Below, in pieces: positions 42,972 through 53,678 of a stretch of 64,000 nt of DNA. The notes beneath the pieces are model-generated. The model was not told where the DNA came from. It ran no database searches and was given only the letters and a program-made list of their open reading frames with translations. The DNA is from an uncultured Bacilli bacterium (GTDB lineage Bacteria; Bacillota_I; Bacilli_A; RF39; UBA660). A program made the translations under genes and the position numbers. The stretch spans positions 62,001 through 126,000 of the forward strand of contig CAKOOS010000001.1 of NCBI GenBank assembly GCA_934098735.1, written 5' to 3'. Each line of letters opens with the position of its first letter. Position 1 is the first letter of the stretch.

Positions 42972-44036
42972 ATGAAAAAAAGAAATATTATTTTATGGGG
43001 AATAGGTCTTACGTTTATTATTTTGCCATATTTATTTAATCTTTTTAGTTATTGGAGACTTGCAAGTTTATTTTTAGGAATATTTATCTTAGTGTTTGAT
43101 TTAATTAAAAATAAAAAGAATATTTTGATTATTATATTAACTTTTTTAATATCTGTAGTAGCTACATACGGGTTAGATACACTTATGTATTTTAAGTTTA
43201 ATAGAGTGCCTATTTTTAGTTATGAAATAAAAAGTAATGATAAATTACGAACTTATAATAGTTTTTTTTATAGAATATATGATTGTAATAATAAATTAGT
43301 TTTAGATTATGGTTATAAAAAGAATTATGTTTGTGATCCTGAATTATTAAGTGCTATTGATATAAATGATTTTTTAAATTCTCCGTTTGATACTTTTGAA
43401 GAATATGATAATAAATTTGTGCGAGTACATGGAAAGATAAGTACACTTTCTGGAGCTAAAAAAATAGTACTATCTTCATATACAATGGCAGAAAATTCAT
43501 TAAATGGATATGTAAATTTTAACTTAAATTATAATTTAGAGGTTCAGACTAATGAAGATATAAGTAAATTTAGAGTATATGATTATATTGATATTATAGG
43601 TAGAGTAGATAAAACTTTAAAGGAAAAAGATAAAATAACAATATATTTGAAGGATGTTTTTCTTGTTCCAAGTGATATTTATGATAATTATAGCTATGAA
43701 ATTATAAAAAATAATAATTTTGATTCTTTGAGTGTTCTTGTTAAAGATAAAGATTATTATTATCTGGGGATAAATGCTTTAAATATAAAATATGATAGCA
43801 ATAATATATATGAGCTTGCTTATTTATTAAGTGATAATAGACTAACATTTGATGATTTAATTGATAATACACCTTCAACAATTCTAAAAAATGAAGATGA
43901 AGTTGAAGTAGGTAAAAAGTATGAATTAAATGAATTTAATTTGATTGATTGTAATAATGGTAAAAAAATAGTTGCTAATAAAAAATATACTATAAATTAT
44001 CAAACTTGTGATTTAAATGTAAGCAATGATAAGTAA
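42972..44036 (+). CDS. Membrane protein with a possible OB-fold domain, unknown
   Basis: A 354-residue protein with two or three N-terminal helices (residues 5-70) and a long extracytoplasmic region. Around residues 145-225 the strands FVRVHGKIS and YDYIDIIGRVDKT suggest an OB-fold (tRNA_anti-like) domain. The C-terminal part has LSVLVKDKDYYYLG and CNNGKKIVANKKY. No family is recognised. GAGGGAGG sits before the ATG. A terminator follows. Confidence 0.7.
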   Translation: MKKRNIILWGIGLTFIILPYLFNLFSYWRLASLFLGIFILVFDLIKNKKNILIIILTFLISVVATYGLDTLMYFKFNRVPIFSYEIKSNDKLRTYNSFFYRIYDCNNKLVLDYGYKKNYVCDPELLSAIDINDFLNSPFDTFEEYDNKFVRVHGKISTLSGAKKIVLSSYTMAENSLNGYVNFNLNYNLEVQTNEDISKFRVYDYIDIIGRVDKTLKEKDKITIYLKDVFLVPSDIYDNYSYEIIKNNNFDSLSVLVKDKDYYYLGINALNIKYDSNNIYELAYLLSDNRLTFDDLIDNTPSTILKNEDEVEVGKKYELNEFNLIDCNNGKKIVANKKYTINYQTCDLNVSNDK

Positions 44037-44043
44037 GCAAAAT

Positions 44044-44076
44044 TACTCTAAAACAATTGACTTAGAGTAGTTTTTT
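44044..44076 (+). terminator. Terminator with the next promoter's -35 in its loop
   Basis: TACTCTAA / TTAGAGTA stem, then six T residues. The 10-base loop contains most of TTGACT used by the following promoter. Confidence 0.75.
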
Positions 44077-44086
44077 ATTGTATAAT
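44057..44086 (+). promoter_or_regulatory. Promoter of the rsmC-like gene
   Basis: TTGACT (44057-44062), 18-base spacer, TATAAT (44081-44086), nested in the terminator of the preceding gene. Confidence 0.75.
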
Positions 44087-44116
44087 TATTTTATATCGAG
44101 AAAAGGGGACGGGCCT

Positions 44117-44713
44117 TTGGAACATTATTTTACAAATAACCCTGATTTAAAAAGTGAGCTTAGGGAAATACCATACATATTAAATGGGGTAAATTTTAAT
44201 TTTTTTAGTGATAATGGTGTTTTTGCTAAAAATAAAATTGATTATGCTTCAAATTTATTAGTAAATAGTTTTTTAAAACAACATGAAAAAAATAGCTTGA
44301 AAACACTTCTTGATGTTGGTTGTGGTTATGGCTTTATGGGAATTGTTTTAGCTAAAATTTTAGATTATGACGTAACTTTGATAGATGTAAATAAAAGAGC
44401 ATTACATTTATGTGAGAGAAATATTAAATTGAATGAAATTAAGGGAAAAGCATTTTTAAGTGATGCTTATCAAAATATAGATAATAAATATGATTATATT
44501 ATAACTAATCCACCAATTAGGGCAGGCAAGGAAACTGTTATGAAAATATTAGCTAGTGCTAAAGATTATCTTAAAGAAGATGGAGAACTTTGGTTTGTTA
44601 TAAATAAAGATCAAGGCGCTAAATCGACAAAAAAGACACTCGAAGAGTGGTATAATATAGAAGTTGTAGATAAAAGTAAAGGATTTTATTGTTACAAAGC
44701 GAAAATTTGTTGA
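44117..44713 (+). CDS. Class I SAM methyltransferase, RsmC/YbxB-like
   Basis: A 198-residue rRNA methyltransferase-like protein. Motif I is LLDVGCGYGFMGIVLA and the catalytic motif ITNPPIRAGKE. Position before rpoB matches Bacillus ybxB. The TTG at 44117 is chosen because the protein then begins EHYFTNNPDLKS, aligning with YbxB (SEHYYSEKPS), and AAGGGGA lies upstream. Longer in-frame starts would overlap the -10 box. The 16S position modified is not determined. Confidence 0.85.
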   Translation: MEHYFTNNPDLKSELREIPYILNGVNFNFFSDNGVFAKNKIDYASNLLVNSFLKQHEKNSLKTLLDVGCGYGFMGIVLAKILDYDVTLIDVNKRALHLCERNIKLNEIKGKAFLSDAYQNIDNKYDYIITNPPIRAGKETVMKILASAKDYLKEDGELWFVINKDQGAKSTKKTLEEWYNIEVVDKSKGFYCYKAKIC

Positions 44714-44738
44714 CAAAAACTAAAATAGGATTTACAAT
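44710..44738 (+). promoter_or_regulatory. rpoB-rpoC promoter
   Basis: TTGACA (44710-44715), 17-base spacer, TACAAT (44733-44738), giving a leader of about 75 bases. Confidence 0.8.
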
Positions 44739-44819
44739 TTTAAATTGGTGGCGTATTTATTTTTTAAAATAAAATGCAAATAAAAAATAGTCTTAAAAAA
44801 TTGTGTATGGGGTGATATC

Positions 44820-47800
44820 GTGGCTTATAAATTAAGAAAATTTGGTGACTATCGTGAAAGAAGAAGTTTTTCGAAAACGAAAAACGTTTTAGAGTTGAAT
44901 GATTTATTGGAAATTCAAAAGAAAAGTTACAAGGACTTTTTAGAAGTTGGAATTAAAGAAATATTTGATGATTTATTTCCTGTTGAAAGTTTTACTGGTA
45001 ATATCTCTTTGGAATTTGGAGATTATTATTTTGATGAACCAAGATACTCTATAAAAGAATCTAAAGAAAGAATGGTAAATTATGCTGCACCTTTAAAAGT
45101 TGAAGCACGTCTTTACATTCATGAAACTGGAGAAGTAAAAGAACAAACAATATTTCTAGGTGACATGCCACTTATGACAGATGCTGGAACATTTATTATA
45201 AATGGGGCAGAAAGAGTTATTGTTTCTCAATTAGTTCGTAGTCCAAGCGTATATTTCAAAAAAGAAATAGATAAAAATGGCCGTCATATTATTGGAGGAG
45301 AATTAATCCCTAATAAAGGTACTTGGCTTGAATATGAAACTGATGCAAGAGATGTATTATATGTTAGAATTGATAGAACTAGAAAGGTAACAGTTACAAC
45401 TTTACTTAGAGCTTTAGGTTTATCAAGTGATGAAGATATAATTAGTTTATTTGGGGATAATGAATATATTAAGAATACTTTAGAAAAAGATAGTACAAAT
45501 AATACTGATGAAGCATTAATAGAAATATATGAAAAGTTAAGACCAGGAGAACCTGCTACACTAGATTCATCAAAGAATCAATTAATAACAAGATTTTTTG
45601 ATAGATTCCGTTATGATTTAGCTAAAGTTGGTCGTTATAAATTTAATAGAAAATTAAATATTACAGATCGTTTACTTGGTTTAACTTTAGCAGAACCAAT
45701 TATTAGTGAGAATAAAACTATTGCTGAATCTGGAACTGTTATAACTAAAGAACTTTTAGAAGAATTAAAGCCTTTATTTGCTGATGGACTTTGCTTAAAA
45801 GATGCTTTGATTAATGAAGAATTAGATGATTATAAGAAAATTCAAGTAGTTAAAGTAGTGGATCCAACTGATAGCAAGAAAATAATAAATGTTATTGGTG
45901 TTGATCAAAGTGTTGATGTTCGTAGACTTACAATTCCTGATGTTTATGCATCACTTAGTTATTATATTGGTTTACATGCTGGTATTGGATCAGATGATGA
46001 AATTGATAACTTAGGAAATCGTCGTGTTCGTCAAGTTGGAGAACTTATTCAAAATCAATTTAGAATTGGTATGGCTAGAATGGAAAGAGTTATCAGAGAA
46101 AGAATGACAACTCAAGAAATAGAAAATGTTACTCCAAAGACACTAATTAATATTAGACCTGTAACAGCAGCACTTAAAGAATTCTTTGGTTCATCACAAT
46201 TATCAAAATTTATGGATCAAATAAATCCAATTGCAGAACTTACTGATAAGAGACGTTTATCAAGTCTTGGACCTGGAGGTCTTTCACGTGATCGTGCTGG
46301 TATGGATGTTCGTGACGTTAATGCATCTCATTATGGTCGTATTTGTCCGATTGAATCACCAGAAGGTCAAAATATTGGTCTTATTACATCATTAGCTGGA
46401 TATGCTAAAGTAAATGAATATGGTTTTATAATGACTCCATATCATAAAGTTGTAAATGGTATAGTAACAGATGAAGTTGTTTATATGACAGCTGATGAAG
46501 AAAAAGGTCATGCTATTAGTCAAGCAGCAGTTAAATTAGATGATAATAACAAAATAATAGATGATGAAGTAGTTGTTCGTGTAAATGGCGATACTGTTTA
46601 TGTTAAAAGAGAAGATGTTGATTATATGGACGTTGCTCCAAGTCAAGTAGTTGCAATTACAACAAGTTGTATACCATTCTTGGAATTCGATGATGCTCAT
46701 AGAACATTGATGGGTGCAAACATGCAACGTCAAGCAGTTCCACTTTTACAAGCTGAAGCACCTATAGTTGGTACTGGTGTTGAATATATAGCAGCAAGAG
46801 ATTCAGGATCTACAATAGTTGCTAAAGCTGATGGTATTGTTGAATATGCTGATGGATTACAAATAATTGTTAAAGTTGCAAATGGTAAAGATACTTATCA
46901 TTTAGCTAATTATGAACGTAGTAATGCATCAAGTTGTATTAATCATCATCCACTTGTTAAAGCTGGAGATAAGATTCATAGAGGACAAGTTATAGCTGAT
47001 GGTCCATCAACAGATCAAGGTGAACTTGCACTTGGTAAAAACTTAACAGTAGCTTTCATGACATTTGATGGTTATAACTATGAAGATGCTGTTATATTAA
47101 ATGAAAGATTAGTTAAAGATGATGTTTATACATCTTTACATATATCTCATTACGATATTGATTGTCGTGATACAAAACTTGGACCTGAAGAAATTACTCG
47201 TGATATACCAAATGTTGGGGAAGATGCTCGTAAAAATCTAGATGCTGATGGTATTGTAAGAATTGGTACAGAAGTAAGAGAAGGAGATATTTTAGTTGGT
47301 AAAGTTACACCAAAAGGAATGCAAGAACTTACTTCAGAAGAAAAATTATTACATGCTATATTTGGTGAAAAAACTCGTGAAGTTAGAGATACTTCTCTTC
47401 GTGTTGAACACGGAGCTGGAGGAATTGTTCATGATATTAAAGTATATACAAAAGAAAATAGCGATGAACTTCCTGCTGGTGTATCAAAAATTATAAGAGT
47501 TTATATTATTCAAAAACGTAAAATTCAAGTTGGAGATAAAATGTCTGGTCGTCATGGTAATAAAGGGGTTATTTCATTAATATTACCAGAAGAAGATATG
47601 CCTTATTTACCAGATGGTAGACCAGTTGATGTTATGCTTAATCCACTTGGTGTTCCATCTCGTATGAATATTGGACAAATTCTTGAATTACATTTAGGTA
47701 TGGCTGGTAAAAAATTAGGTGTTCATTATGCTACGCCAGTATTTGATAGCGCAACTTGGGAAGATATTTCTGAAGAAATGAAAGAAGCTGGTATGGAACC

Positions 47801-48449
47801 TGATGGTAAAGTAGTACTTCATGATGGACGTACTGGAGAAGCTTTCGATCATAGAGTAAATGTTGGTGTTATGTACATGGTAAAACTTCACCACATGGTT
47901 GATGATAAACTTCATGCTAGAGCAACAGGACCTTATTCAGTTGTTACACAACAACCTTTAGGAGGAAAAGCTCAATTTGGTGGTCAAAGATTCGGAGAAA
48001 TGGAAGTTTGGGCTCTTTATGCTTATGGTGCATCTCATGTTTTACAAGAAATTTTAACTGTTAAAGCTGATGATATTGTTGGACGTGTAAAAGTTTATGA
48101 AGCCTTAGTTAAAGGAAAAACTATTAATCAAGCTGGGGTACCAGAAAGCTTTAGAGTATTAGTTAAAGAATTCCAAGCTTTAGGTTTAGATGTTCAAGTT
48201 GTTGATACTGATGATAATGTTCTTGAATTTAAAGATATTGAAGAAGATGAAGATGATAATGAAGCATTTAGAATTGATGAAATAGATGTTACTACGAATG
48301 AACTTAATGAAGATAACATGATTGCTGATGAAATAAGTGCTTATGAAGATGAACCAATGGATGAAGAAGATGAAGATGATTTGGATAATCTTGAATTTCC
48401 TGGGGATTTAACTGAAGAAGAAGTATTTGAAGATGGGGAAGGTGAATAG
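44820..48449 (+). CDS. rpoB: RNA polymerase beta subunit
   Basis: A 1209-residue beta subunit. The GTG start follows GGGGTGAT. The rifampicin region reads [20 protein letters not shown], then [13 protein letters not shown]. At E. coli position 526 this has Asp (codon 476, GAT at 46245) where Bacillus has His, and Ile at 518. The downstream [13 protein letters not shown] and [16 protein letters not shown] are intact. A 60-residue acidic tail ([20 protein letters not shown]) follows. The ribosomal genes that normally precede rpoB are not adjacent. rpoC begins two bases after the stop. Confidence 0.98.
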   Translation: MAYKLRKFGDYRERRSFSKTKNVLELNDLLEIQKKSYKDFLEVGIKEIFDDLFPVESFTGNISLEFGDYYFDEPRYSIKESKERMVNYAAPLKVEARLYIHETGEVKEQTIFLGDMPLMTDAGTFIINGAERVIVSQLVRSPSVYFKKEIDKNGRHIIGGELIPNKGTWLEYETDARDVLYVRIDRTRKVTVTTLLRALGLSSDEDIISLFGDNEYIKNTLEKDSTNNTDEALIEIYEKLRPGEPATLDSSKNQLITRFFDRFRYDLAKVGRYKFNRKLNITDRLLGLTLAEPIISENKTIAESGTVITKELLEELKPLFADGLCLKDALINEELDDYKKIQVVKVVDPTDSKKIINVIGVDQSVDVRRLTIPDVYASLSYYIGLHAGIGSDDEIDNLGNRRVRQVGELIQNQFRIGMARMERVIRERMTTQEIENVTPKTLINIRPVTAALKEFFGSSQLSKFMDQINPIAELTDKRRLSSLGPGGLSRDRAGMDVRDVNASHYGRICPIESPEGQNIGLITSLAGYAKVNEYGFIMTPYHKVVNGIVTDEVVYMTADEEKGHAISQAAVKLDDNNKIIDDEVVVRVNGDTVYVKREDVDYMDVAPSQVVAITTSCIPFLEFDDAHRTLMGANMQRQAVPLLQAEAPIVGTGVEYIAARDSGSTIVAKADGIVEYADGLQIIVKVANGKDTYHLANYERSNASSCINHHPLVKAGDKIHRGQVIADGPSTDQGELALGKNLTVAFMTFDGYNYEDAVILNERLVKDDVYTSLHISHYDIDCRDTKLGPEEITRDIPNVGEDARKNLDADGIVRIGTEVREGDILVGKVTPKGMQELTSEEKLLHAIFGEKTREVRDTSLRVEHGAGGIVHDIKVYTKENSDELPAGVSKIIRVYIIQKRKIQVGDKMSGRHGNKGVISLILPEEDMPYLPDGRPVDVMLNPLGVPSRMNIGQILELHLGMAGKKLGVHYATPVFDSATWEDISEEMKEAGMEPDGKVVLHDGRTGEAFDHRVNVGVMYMVKLHHMVDDKLHARATGPYSVVTQQPLGGKAQFGGQRFGEMEVWALYAYGASHVLQEILTVKADDIVGRVKVYEALVKGKTINQAGVPESFRVLVKEFQALGLDVQVVDTDDNVLEFKDIEEDEDDNEAFRIDEIDVTTNELNEDNMIADEISAYEDEPMDEEDEDDLDNLEFPGDLTEEEVFEDGEGE

Positions 48450-48451
48450 AA

Positions 48452-51400
48452 ATGATAGATGTAAGTAAATTTAAAGGTATTAAAGTTAGTATAGCTTCAC
48501 CTGAAAAGATTCGTTCATGGTCTTACGGCGAAGTAAAAAAACCTGAAACTATTAATTACCGTACCCTTAAACCTGAAAGAGATGGTCTATTTTGTGAAAA
48601 AATATTTGGACCTACGAAAGACTTTGAATGTAGTTGTGGAAAATATAAAAGATTAAGATATAAAAATATAATTTGTGATCGTTGTGGTGTTGAAGTAACA
48701 CGTTCAAAAGTAAGAAGAGAAAGAATGGGGCACATTGAACTTGCTGCTCCTTGTTCTCACATCTGGTTCTTTAAAGGTGTACCTTCAAAAATGGGACTTG
48801 TTCTAGATATGTCTCCAAGAGACTTAGAAGAAGTACTATATTTTGTAAGCTATGTAGTTATAGATCCTGGTAAAGCACCTTTAGAGATAAAACAAACTTT
48901 ATCTGATAAAGAATATCGTGCTTATTATGAAAAGTATGGTAATACTTTTAAAGTAGGTATGGGTGCTGAAGCTATTAAAGAACTATTAAAAAAAGTAGAT
49001 ATTAATAAAGAAATCGAAGATTTAATGAAAGAACTTGAAAATACTACTGGGCAAAAGAGAATTCGTCTTGTTAAAAGACTTGATTGTTTAGTAGCATTCC
49101 AAGAATCAGGAAATAAGCCAGAATGGATGATATTAGATGTTTTACCTGTAATACCACCAGAACTTCGTCCAATGCTACAACTTGATGGAGGAAGATTTGC
49201 AACTTCTGACTTAAATGATTTATATCGTCGTATTATTAATAGAAATAATCGTTTAAAAAAATTACTTGAACTTGGAGCTCCAACAATTATAGTTCAAAAT
49301 GAAAAAAGAATGCTTCAAGAAGCTGTAGACTCTTTATTTGATAATGGTCGTAGAGGACGTAGTATAACTGCTGCAAGTAATAGACCACTTAAGAGTTTAT
49401 CAAGTATGTTAAAAGGTAAACAAGGCCGTTTCCGTCAAAACTTATTAGGTAAAAGAGTTGATTATTCAGGTCGTTCTGTTATTGTTGTTGGACCAAATCT
49501 TAAGATGTATCAATGTGGTTTACCAAAAGAAATGGCAATTGAATTATTTAAACCACATGTAATTAATGGAATTGTAGAACGTGGTCTTGCTCATAATATT
49601 AAAGGTGCTAAAAAACTTATTGAATCAAGAGATGAATCAGTATGGGATATTGTTGAAGATGTTATTACAGAATATCCAGTACTTTTAAATAGAGCTCCGA
49701 CATTACATAGACTTGGTATTCAAGCATTTGAACCAGTTTTAGTAGGTGGTAAAGCTATTCGATTACATCCCCTTGTTTGTACAGCATTTAATGCTGACTT
49801 CGATGGAGATCAAATGGCTGTCCATGTTCCTCTTTCTGAAGAAGCTAAAGCTGAAGCCCGTATTTTAATGCTTGGTGCTAATAATATTCTAAATCCTAAA
49901 GATGGAAAACCTATCGTTACTCCATCTCAAGATATGGTACTTGGTAATTGTTATTTAACTATTGAATATGCTGGAGAAGAAAATGAAGGCCATGTTTATA
50001 AAGATCCAAATGAAGCTTTAATGGCTTATGAAAGAAAAGAGATAACTCTTCATACAAGAATTGCTATTCCAGTTAATTCATTTAAGTATAAATTATTTAC
50101 TGATGAACAAAAAGATAAGTATTTAGTTACTACTGTAGGTAAAATTAAATTTAATGAAATATTACCTGATACTTTTCCTTATGTTCAAGATGGAACTAAA
50201 GAAAATATTGAAGGAATAACACCTGATAAATATTTCTTAGAAAAAGGAACAAACATTCCTGAAGCAATAGCTAATATGGAATTAGTTCAACCATTTGTTC
50301 AAAAAACTTTGGGATCTTTGATTGCTCAAGTGTTTAAAAGATATAAAACAACAGAAACTTCAATAATGCTTGATAAATTAAAAGATTTAGGATTTAAGTA
50401 TTCTACGATAGCTGGTATAACAGTATCAATTGCTGATGTTGTTAGAAGTGAGAAAAAAGAAGAAATTATTGCTGCAGCTAAGGCTAAAGTTGATAAAATT
50501 AATAAACAATATCAAAGAGGTTTAATTACCGAACAAGAAAGATATGCTAGTGTAATTGAATTATGGACAAAAGCAACAGATGATGTTAAAAACGAACTTA
50601 AGGCAATTAGTGAAAATAATTATGATAATCCAATATTCATGATGATGAATAGTGGTGCTCGTGGTAAAATTTCAAACTTTACACAACTTGCTGGTATGCG
50701 TGGTCTTATGGCTAAGCCGGATGGATCTACTGTAGAAATTCCTATTACTTCATCATTTATTGAAGGCTTAACAGTGTCTGAATTCTTCTTATCAACACAT
50801 GGTTCTCGTAAAGGTGATGCCGATACAGCTTTAAGAACTGCAGACTCTGGTTACTTAACAAGAAGACTTGTAGATGTTGCTCAAGATATAATTGTAAAAG
50901 AATATGATTGTGGTTCTGTTCAAGGATTAGTTGTTTATGATTTATTAAATGATAAAGATAATTCTGTTATTGAACCTTTAGCAGAAAGAATACTTGGAAG
51001 ATATGCTTCTAAGAAGATTGTAAATCCAGAAACTAAAGAAGTAATTGTAGAAGCTGGAGAAATGATTAATGAAAATGCTGTAGTTAAAATAACTAAAGCT
51101 GGTATAAAGAAAGTTGAAATTAGAAGTGTTTTAACTTGTAAATCAAATAATGGTGTATGTCAAAAATGTTATGGACGTAACCTTGCAACTGGTAACTTAG
51201 TTGAAAAAGGTGAAGCTGTTGGTATTATGGCTGCTCAATCAATTGGTGAACCAGGTACACAACTTACAATGCGTACATTCCATACTGGTGGTGTTGCATC
51301 TGGTGATGATATTACTCAAGGTCTTCCAAGAGTTGAAGAATTATTTGAAGCACGTATTCCAAAAGGAAAAGCAACTATTGCAGAAATTTCTGGTAAGATT

Positions 51401-52153
51401 ATTGGTATTGAAGAAAATAATGGTAAACATACTATAACTATTGAAAATGAAGCTGGAGTTAGAGAACATGTAACTAATTACAATATGAAATTACGTGTTG
51501 CAGTTGGAGACGTTGTAGAGGCTGGTGATAGACTTACTGAAGGAGTTATTTCTCCGAAAGAATTATTAGCAGTTACTGATCCACTTACTGCACAAGAATA
51601 CATCATGAAGGAAGTTCAAAAAGTTTATAAACTTCAAGGTGTTGATATTTCTGATAAACATATTGAAATTATTGTTAAGAGAATGATAAATAAAGTAAGA
51701 ATTACAGATGCAGGAGATACTGATTTTGTTGAAGGTTTGGCTGTATCATTAAGAGAATTTACGGAAGGAAATAAACCAGTTATTATAAATGGGGGAGTTC
51801 CTGCCAAAGGTAATCCAATTATGCTTGGTATTACTAAATCATCTCTTGAAACTGATTCATTCTTATCAGCAGCATCATTCCAAGAAACTACTCGTGTATT
51901 AACTGATGCAGCTATTCATGGAAAAGTTGATACTTTACAAGGTCTAAAGGAAAATGTTATTATTGGTAAACTTATACCTGCTGGTACTGGTTATAAACAA
52001 TATAGTGATATAAAATTAGAACTTGAAAAAGAATTAATTGATGATGATGTTCAAGAAACATTAGAAGAAAGATTAATGGATAACATTGATGTTATAGATG
52101 AAACTAAAAAGATAACAGAAGATTCTATAGATGAAGAAGATACTAATTTATAG
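48452..52153 (+). CDS. rpoC: RNA polymerase beta' subunit
   Basis: A 1233-residue beta' subunit. The N-terminal zinc site is [20 protein letters not shown]. The catalytic Mg motif is [12 protein letters not shown]. The trigger loop ([14 protein letters not shown]) and a second zinc site ([13 protein letters not shown]) are present. ATG follows AAGGTG inside the rpoB end. A terminator overlaps the stop. Confidence 0.98.
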   Translation: MIDVSKFKGIKVSIASPEKIRSWSYGEVKKPETINYRTLKPERDGLFCEKIFGPTKDFECSCGKYKRLRYKNIICDRCGVEVTRSKVRRERMGHIELAAPCSHIWFFKGVPSKMGLVLDMSPRDLEEVLYFVSYVVIDPGKAPLEIKQTLSDKEYRAYYEKYGNTFKVGMGAEAIKELLKKVDINKEIEDLMKELENTTGQKRIRLVKRLDCLVAFQESGNKPEWMILDVLPVIPPELRPMLQLDGGRFATSDLNDLYRRIINRNNRLKKLLELGAPTIIVQNEKRMLQEAVDSLFDNGRRGRSITAASNRPLKSLSSMLKGKQGRFRQNLLGKRVDYSGRSVIVVGPNLKMYQCGLPKEMAIELFKPHVINGIVERGLAHNIKGAKKLIESRDESVWDIVEDVITEYPVLLNRAPTLHRLGIQAFEPVLVGGKAIRLHPLVCTAFNADFDGDQMAVHVPLSEEAKAEARILMLGANNILNPKDGKPIVTPSQDMVLGNCYLTIEYAGEENEGHVYKDPNEALMAYERKEITLHTRIAIPVNSFKYKLFTDEQKDKYLVTTVGKIKFNEILPDTFPYVQDGTKENIEGITPDKYFLEKGTNIPEAIANMELVQPFVQKTLGSLIAQVFKRYKTTETSIMLDKLKDLGFKYSTIAGITVSIADVVRSEKKEEIIAAAKAKVDKINKQYQRGLITEQERYASVIELWTKATDDVKNELKAISENNYDNPIFMMMNSGARGKISNFTQLAGMRGLMAKPDGSTVEIPITSSFIEGLTVSEFFLSTHGSRKGDADTALRTADSGYLTRRLVDVAQDIIVKEYDCGSVQGLVVYDLLNDKDNSVIEPLAERILGRYASKKIVNPETKEVIVEAGEMINENAVVKITKAGIKKVEIRSVLTCKSNNGVCQKCYGRNLATGNLVEKGEAVGIMAAQSIGEPGTQLTMRTFHTGGVASGDDITQGLPRVEELFEARIPKGKATIAEISGKIIGIEENNGKHTITIENEAGVREHVTNYNMKLRVAVGDVVEAGDRLTEGVISPKELLAVTDPLTAQEYIMKEVQKVYKLQGVDISDKHIEIIVKRMINKVRITDAGDTDFVEGLAVSLREFTEGNKPVIINGGVPAKGNPIMLGITKSSLETDSFLSAASFQETTRVLTDAAIHGKVDTLQGLKENVIIGKLIPAGTGYKQYSDIKLELEKELIDDDVQETLEERLMDNIDVIDETKKITEDSIDEEDTNL

Positions 52154-52164
52154 TATCTTTTTTA
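52138..52164 (+). terminator. Terminator after rpoC
   Basis: AGATACTA / TAGTATCT stem and T-run, overlapping the rpoC stop. Confidence 0.8.
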
Positions 52165-52192
52165 TTGACTTTTAAATAAATAATAGTAAAAT
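52165..52192 (+). promoter_or_regulatory. Promoter of the rel gene
   Basis: TTGACT (52165-52170), 16-base spacer, TAAAAT (52187-52192). Confidence 0.6.
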
Positions 52193-52217
52193 TAAAGTAT
52201 TCTATTTGGAGGTATTT

Positions 52218-53648
52218 ATGACTTTTGAAATGTTACTTAATAAAGTAAAGGAATATAATTTTGATGATTTAGAAATTTTGAGAAAAGCTTATTGTTATGC
52301 TAGCGTCTTTCATTCAGGACAGTATAGACAAAGTGGTGAGCCTTATATAATCCATCCATTAAATGTTGCTTATATTTTAGCAGAATTACATGCTGATATG
52401 GATACATTATGTGCTGGACTTTTGCATGATACTTTGGAAGATACCGAAATAGAAAAAGAAGATTTAATAAAAGAATTTAATCCTGTTGTAGCTAATTTGG
52501 TAGATGGTGTAACTAAGCTTTCTAAAATGAATTTTTCTTCTAAACAAGACCAAAATTATGCTAATACTAGGAAGATAATTACTGGTATAACTGAAGATGT
52601 AAGAATTATCATAATAAAACTAGCGGATAGGCTTCATAATATGAGAACGCTTTCTTATAAAACAGCTTTTAAACAAAAAGAAAATGCCTTGGAAACAATG
52701 GAAATTTTTGTGCCACTTGCATATTATATCGGAGCTTATAGAGTTAAGTCTGAGCTTGAAGATTTATCTTTTCAATATTTAAAACCAGATGTTTATAAGA
52801 AAATATCAGAATTAAAAGAAAAAATGGAAGTAGATAATAAAGCATCAGCTTTAGATATGCTTTATAAAATAAATACAATATTAAATGATAAAGCAATTCC
52901 AAACTTTATAAAGTTAAGAACAAAGAATATTTATGGTATTTATCAAAGACTAAATGAAGGTCATAAACTAACGGATATTCATGATTTGATTGCTTTAAAA
53001 ATAATGGTTGATGAAATAGATAATTGTTATAGAACTTTAGGACTTGTTCATAAAGAATATCATCCTATAAATAATAAGTTTAAAGATTATATAGCTAATC
53101 CTAAAACTAATATGTATCAGTCTTTGCATACAACAGTTTTTGGACCTAATGGAAGATTAGTACAAACTCAGATAAGAACTTTTGAAATGGATAAAATAGA
53201 TTCATTTGGAATAACTGCTTATTGGGATTTAAAAAAAGGACAAGTTAGAAATGAAATGCAAAATGATTTAAAAAATAAATATCAATTTTTTAAATCACTT
53301 TTAGAAATAAATAAAATGTTCGGAGATAACCAAGAATTTGTAAATCAGGTTAAAAGAGAAGTTTTTACAGATAAAGTATATATTTATAATATTAAAGGAG
53401 ATGTTATTGAACTTCCAAAAGGTTCAACTATAATTGATTTTGCTTATAAAATTTCTCCCAAATCTGGGAATTCATTAGTTGGTGCATTTGTAAATGATAC
53501 TTATGTTTCTGCAGATTATGTTTTAAAAAATAAAGATAGAGTAAGAATTATTACCGATGAGTTATCACTTGGGCCTAAGGAAGACTGGATTAATCACGTC
53601 AAAACATCTAATGCTCAGAAGATAATCAGAGAATATAGAAATAAATAA
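52218..53648 (+). CDS. rel: Short RelA/SpoT (Rel) homologue, hydrolase-TGS type
   Basis: A 476-residue RelA/SpoT homologue. The HD hydrolase is intact (HSGQYRQSGEPYIIHP, LLHDTLEDTEI, ADRLHNMRT). In the synthetase domain the catalytic Asp is present (D256 in DIHDLIALK), but the second catalytic residue, Glu in the usual EIQIRT, is Gln (Q316 in QTQIRT), and AAHW reads TAYW. A TGS domain ends the protein; the helical, zinc-finger and ACT regions of full Rel (over 700 residues) are missing. It is probably a (p)ppGpp hydrolase with little or no synthesis. GGAGG sets the start at 52218. Confidence 0.9.
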   Translation: MTFEMLLNKVKEYNFDDLEILRKAYCYASVFHSGQYRQSGEPYIIHPLNVAYILAELHADMDTLCAGLLHDTLEDTEIEKEDLIKEFNPVVANLVDGVTKLSKMNFSSKQDQNYANTRKIITGITEDVRIIIIKLADRLHNMRTLSYKTAFKQKENALETMEIFVPLAYYIGAYRVKSELEDLSFQYLKPDVYKKISELKEKMEVDNKASALDMLYKINTILNDKAIPNFIKLRTKNIYGIYQRLNEGHKLTDIHDLIALKIMVDEIDNCYRTLGLVHKEYHPINNKFKDYIANPKTNMYQSLHTTVFGPNGRLVQTQIRTFEMDKIDSFGITAYWDLKKGQVRNEMQNDLKNKYQFFKSLLEINKMFGDNQEFVNQVKREVFTDKVYIYNIKGDVIELPKGSTIIDFAYKISPKSGNSLVGAFVNDTYVSADYVLKNKDRVRIITDELSLGPKEDWINHVKTSNAQKIIREYRNK

Positions 53649-53678
53649 AAGCTTGAGATTTTATTCTCAAGCTTTTGA
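53647..53678. terminator. Bidirectional terminator between rel and the CapA-like gene
   Basis: AAAAGCTTGAGA / TTCTCAAGCTTTT stem, symmetric A- and T-runs. Confidence 0.85.

Noticed and set aside
46245..46247. Asp codon in RpoB as a sequencing error
   Set aside because: The surrounding frame is intact and position 518 also differs from Bacillus, so a natural variant is more likely, though one read error cannot be excluded.
46536..46733. Open frame opposite rpoB
   Set aside because: Cys/Ile-rich composition with no binding site, fully antisense to a highly conserved gene. Other antisense frames in rpoB and rpoC were rejected for the same reason.
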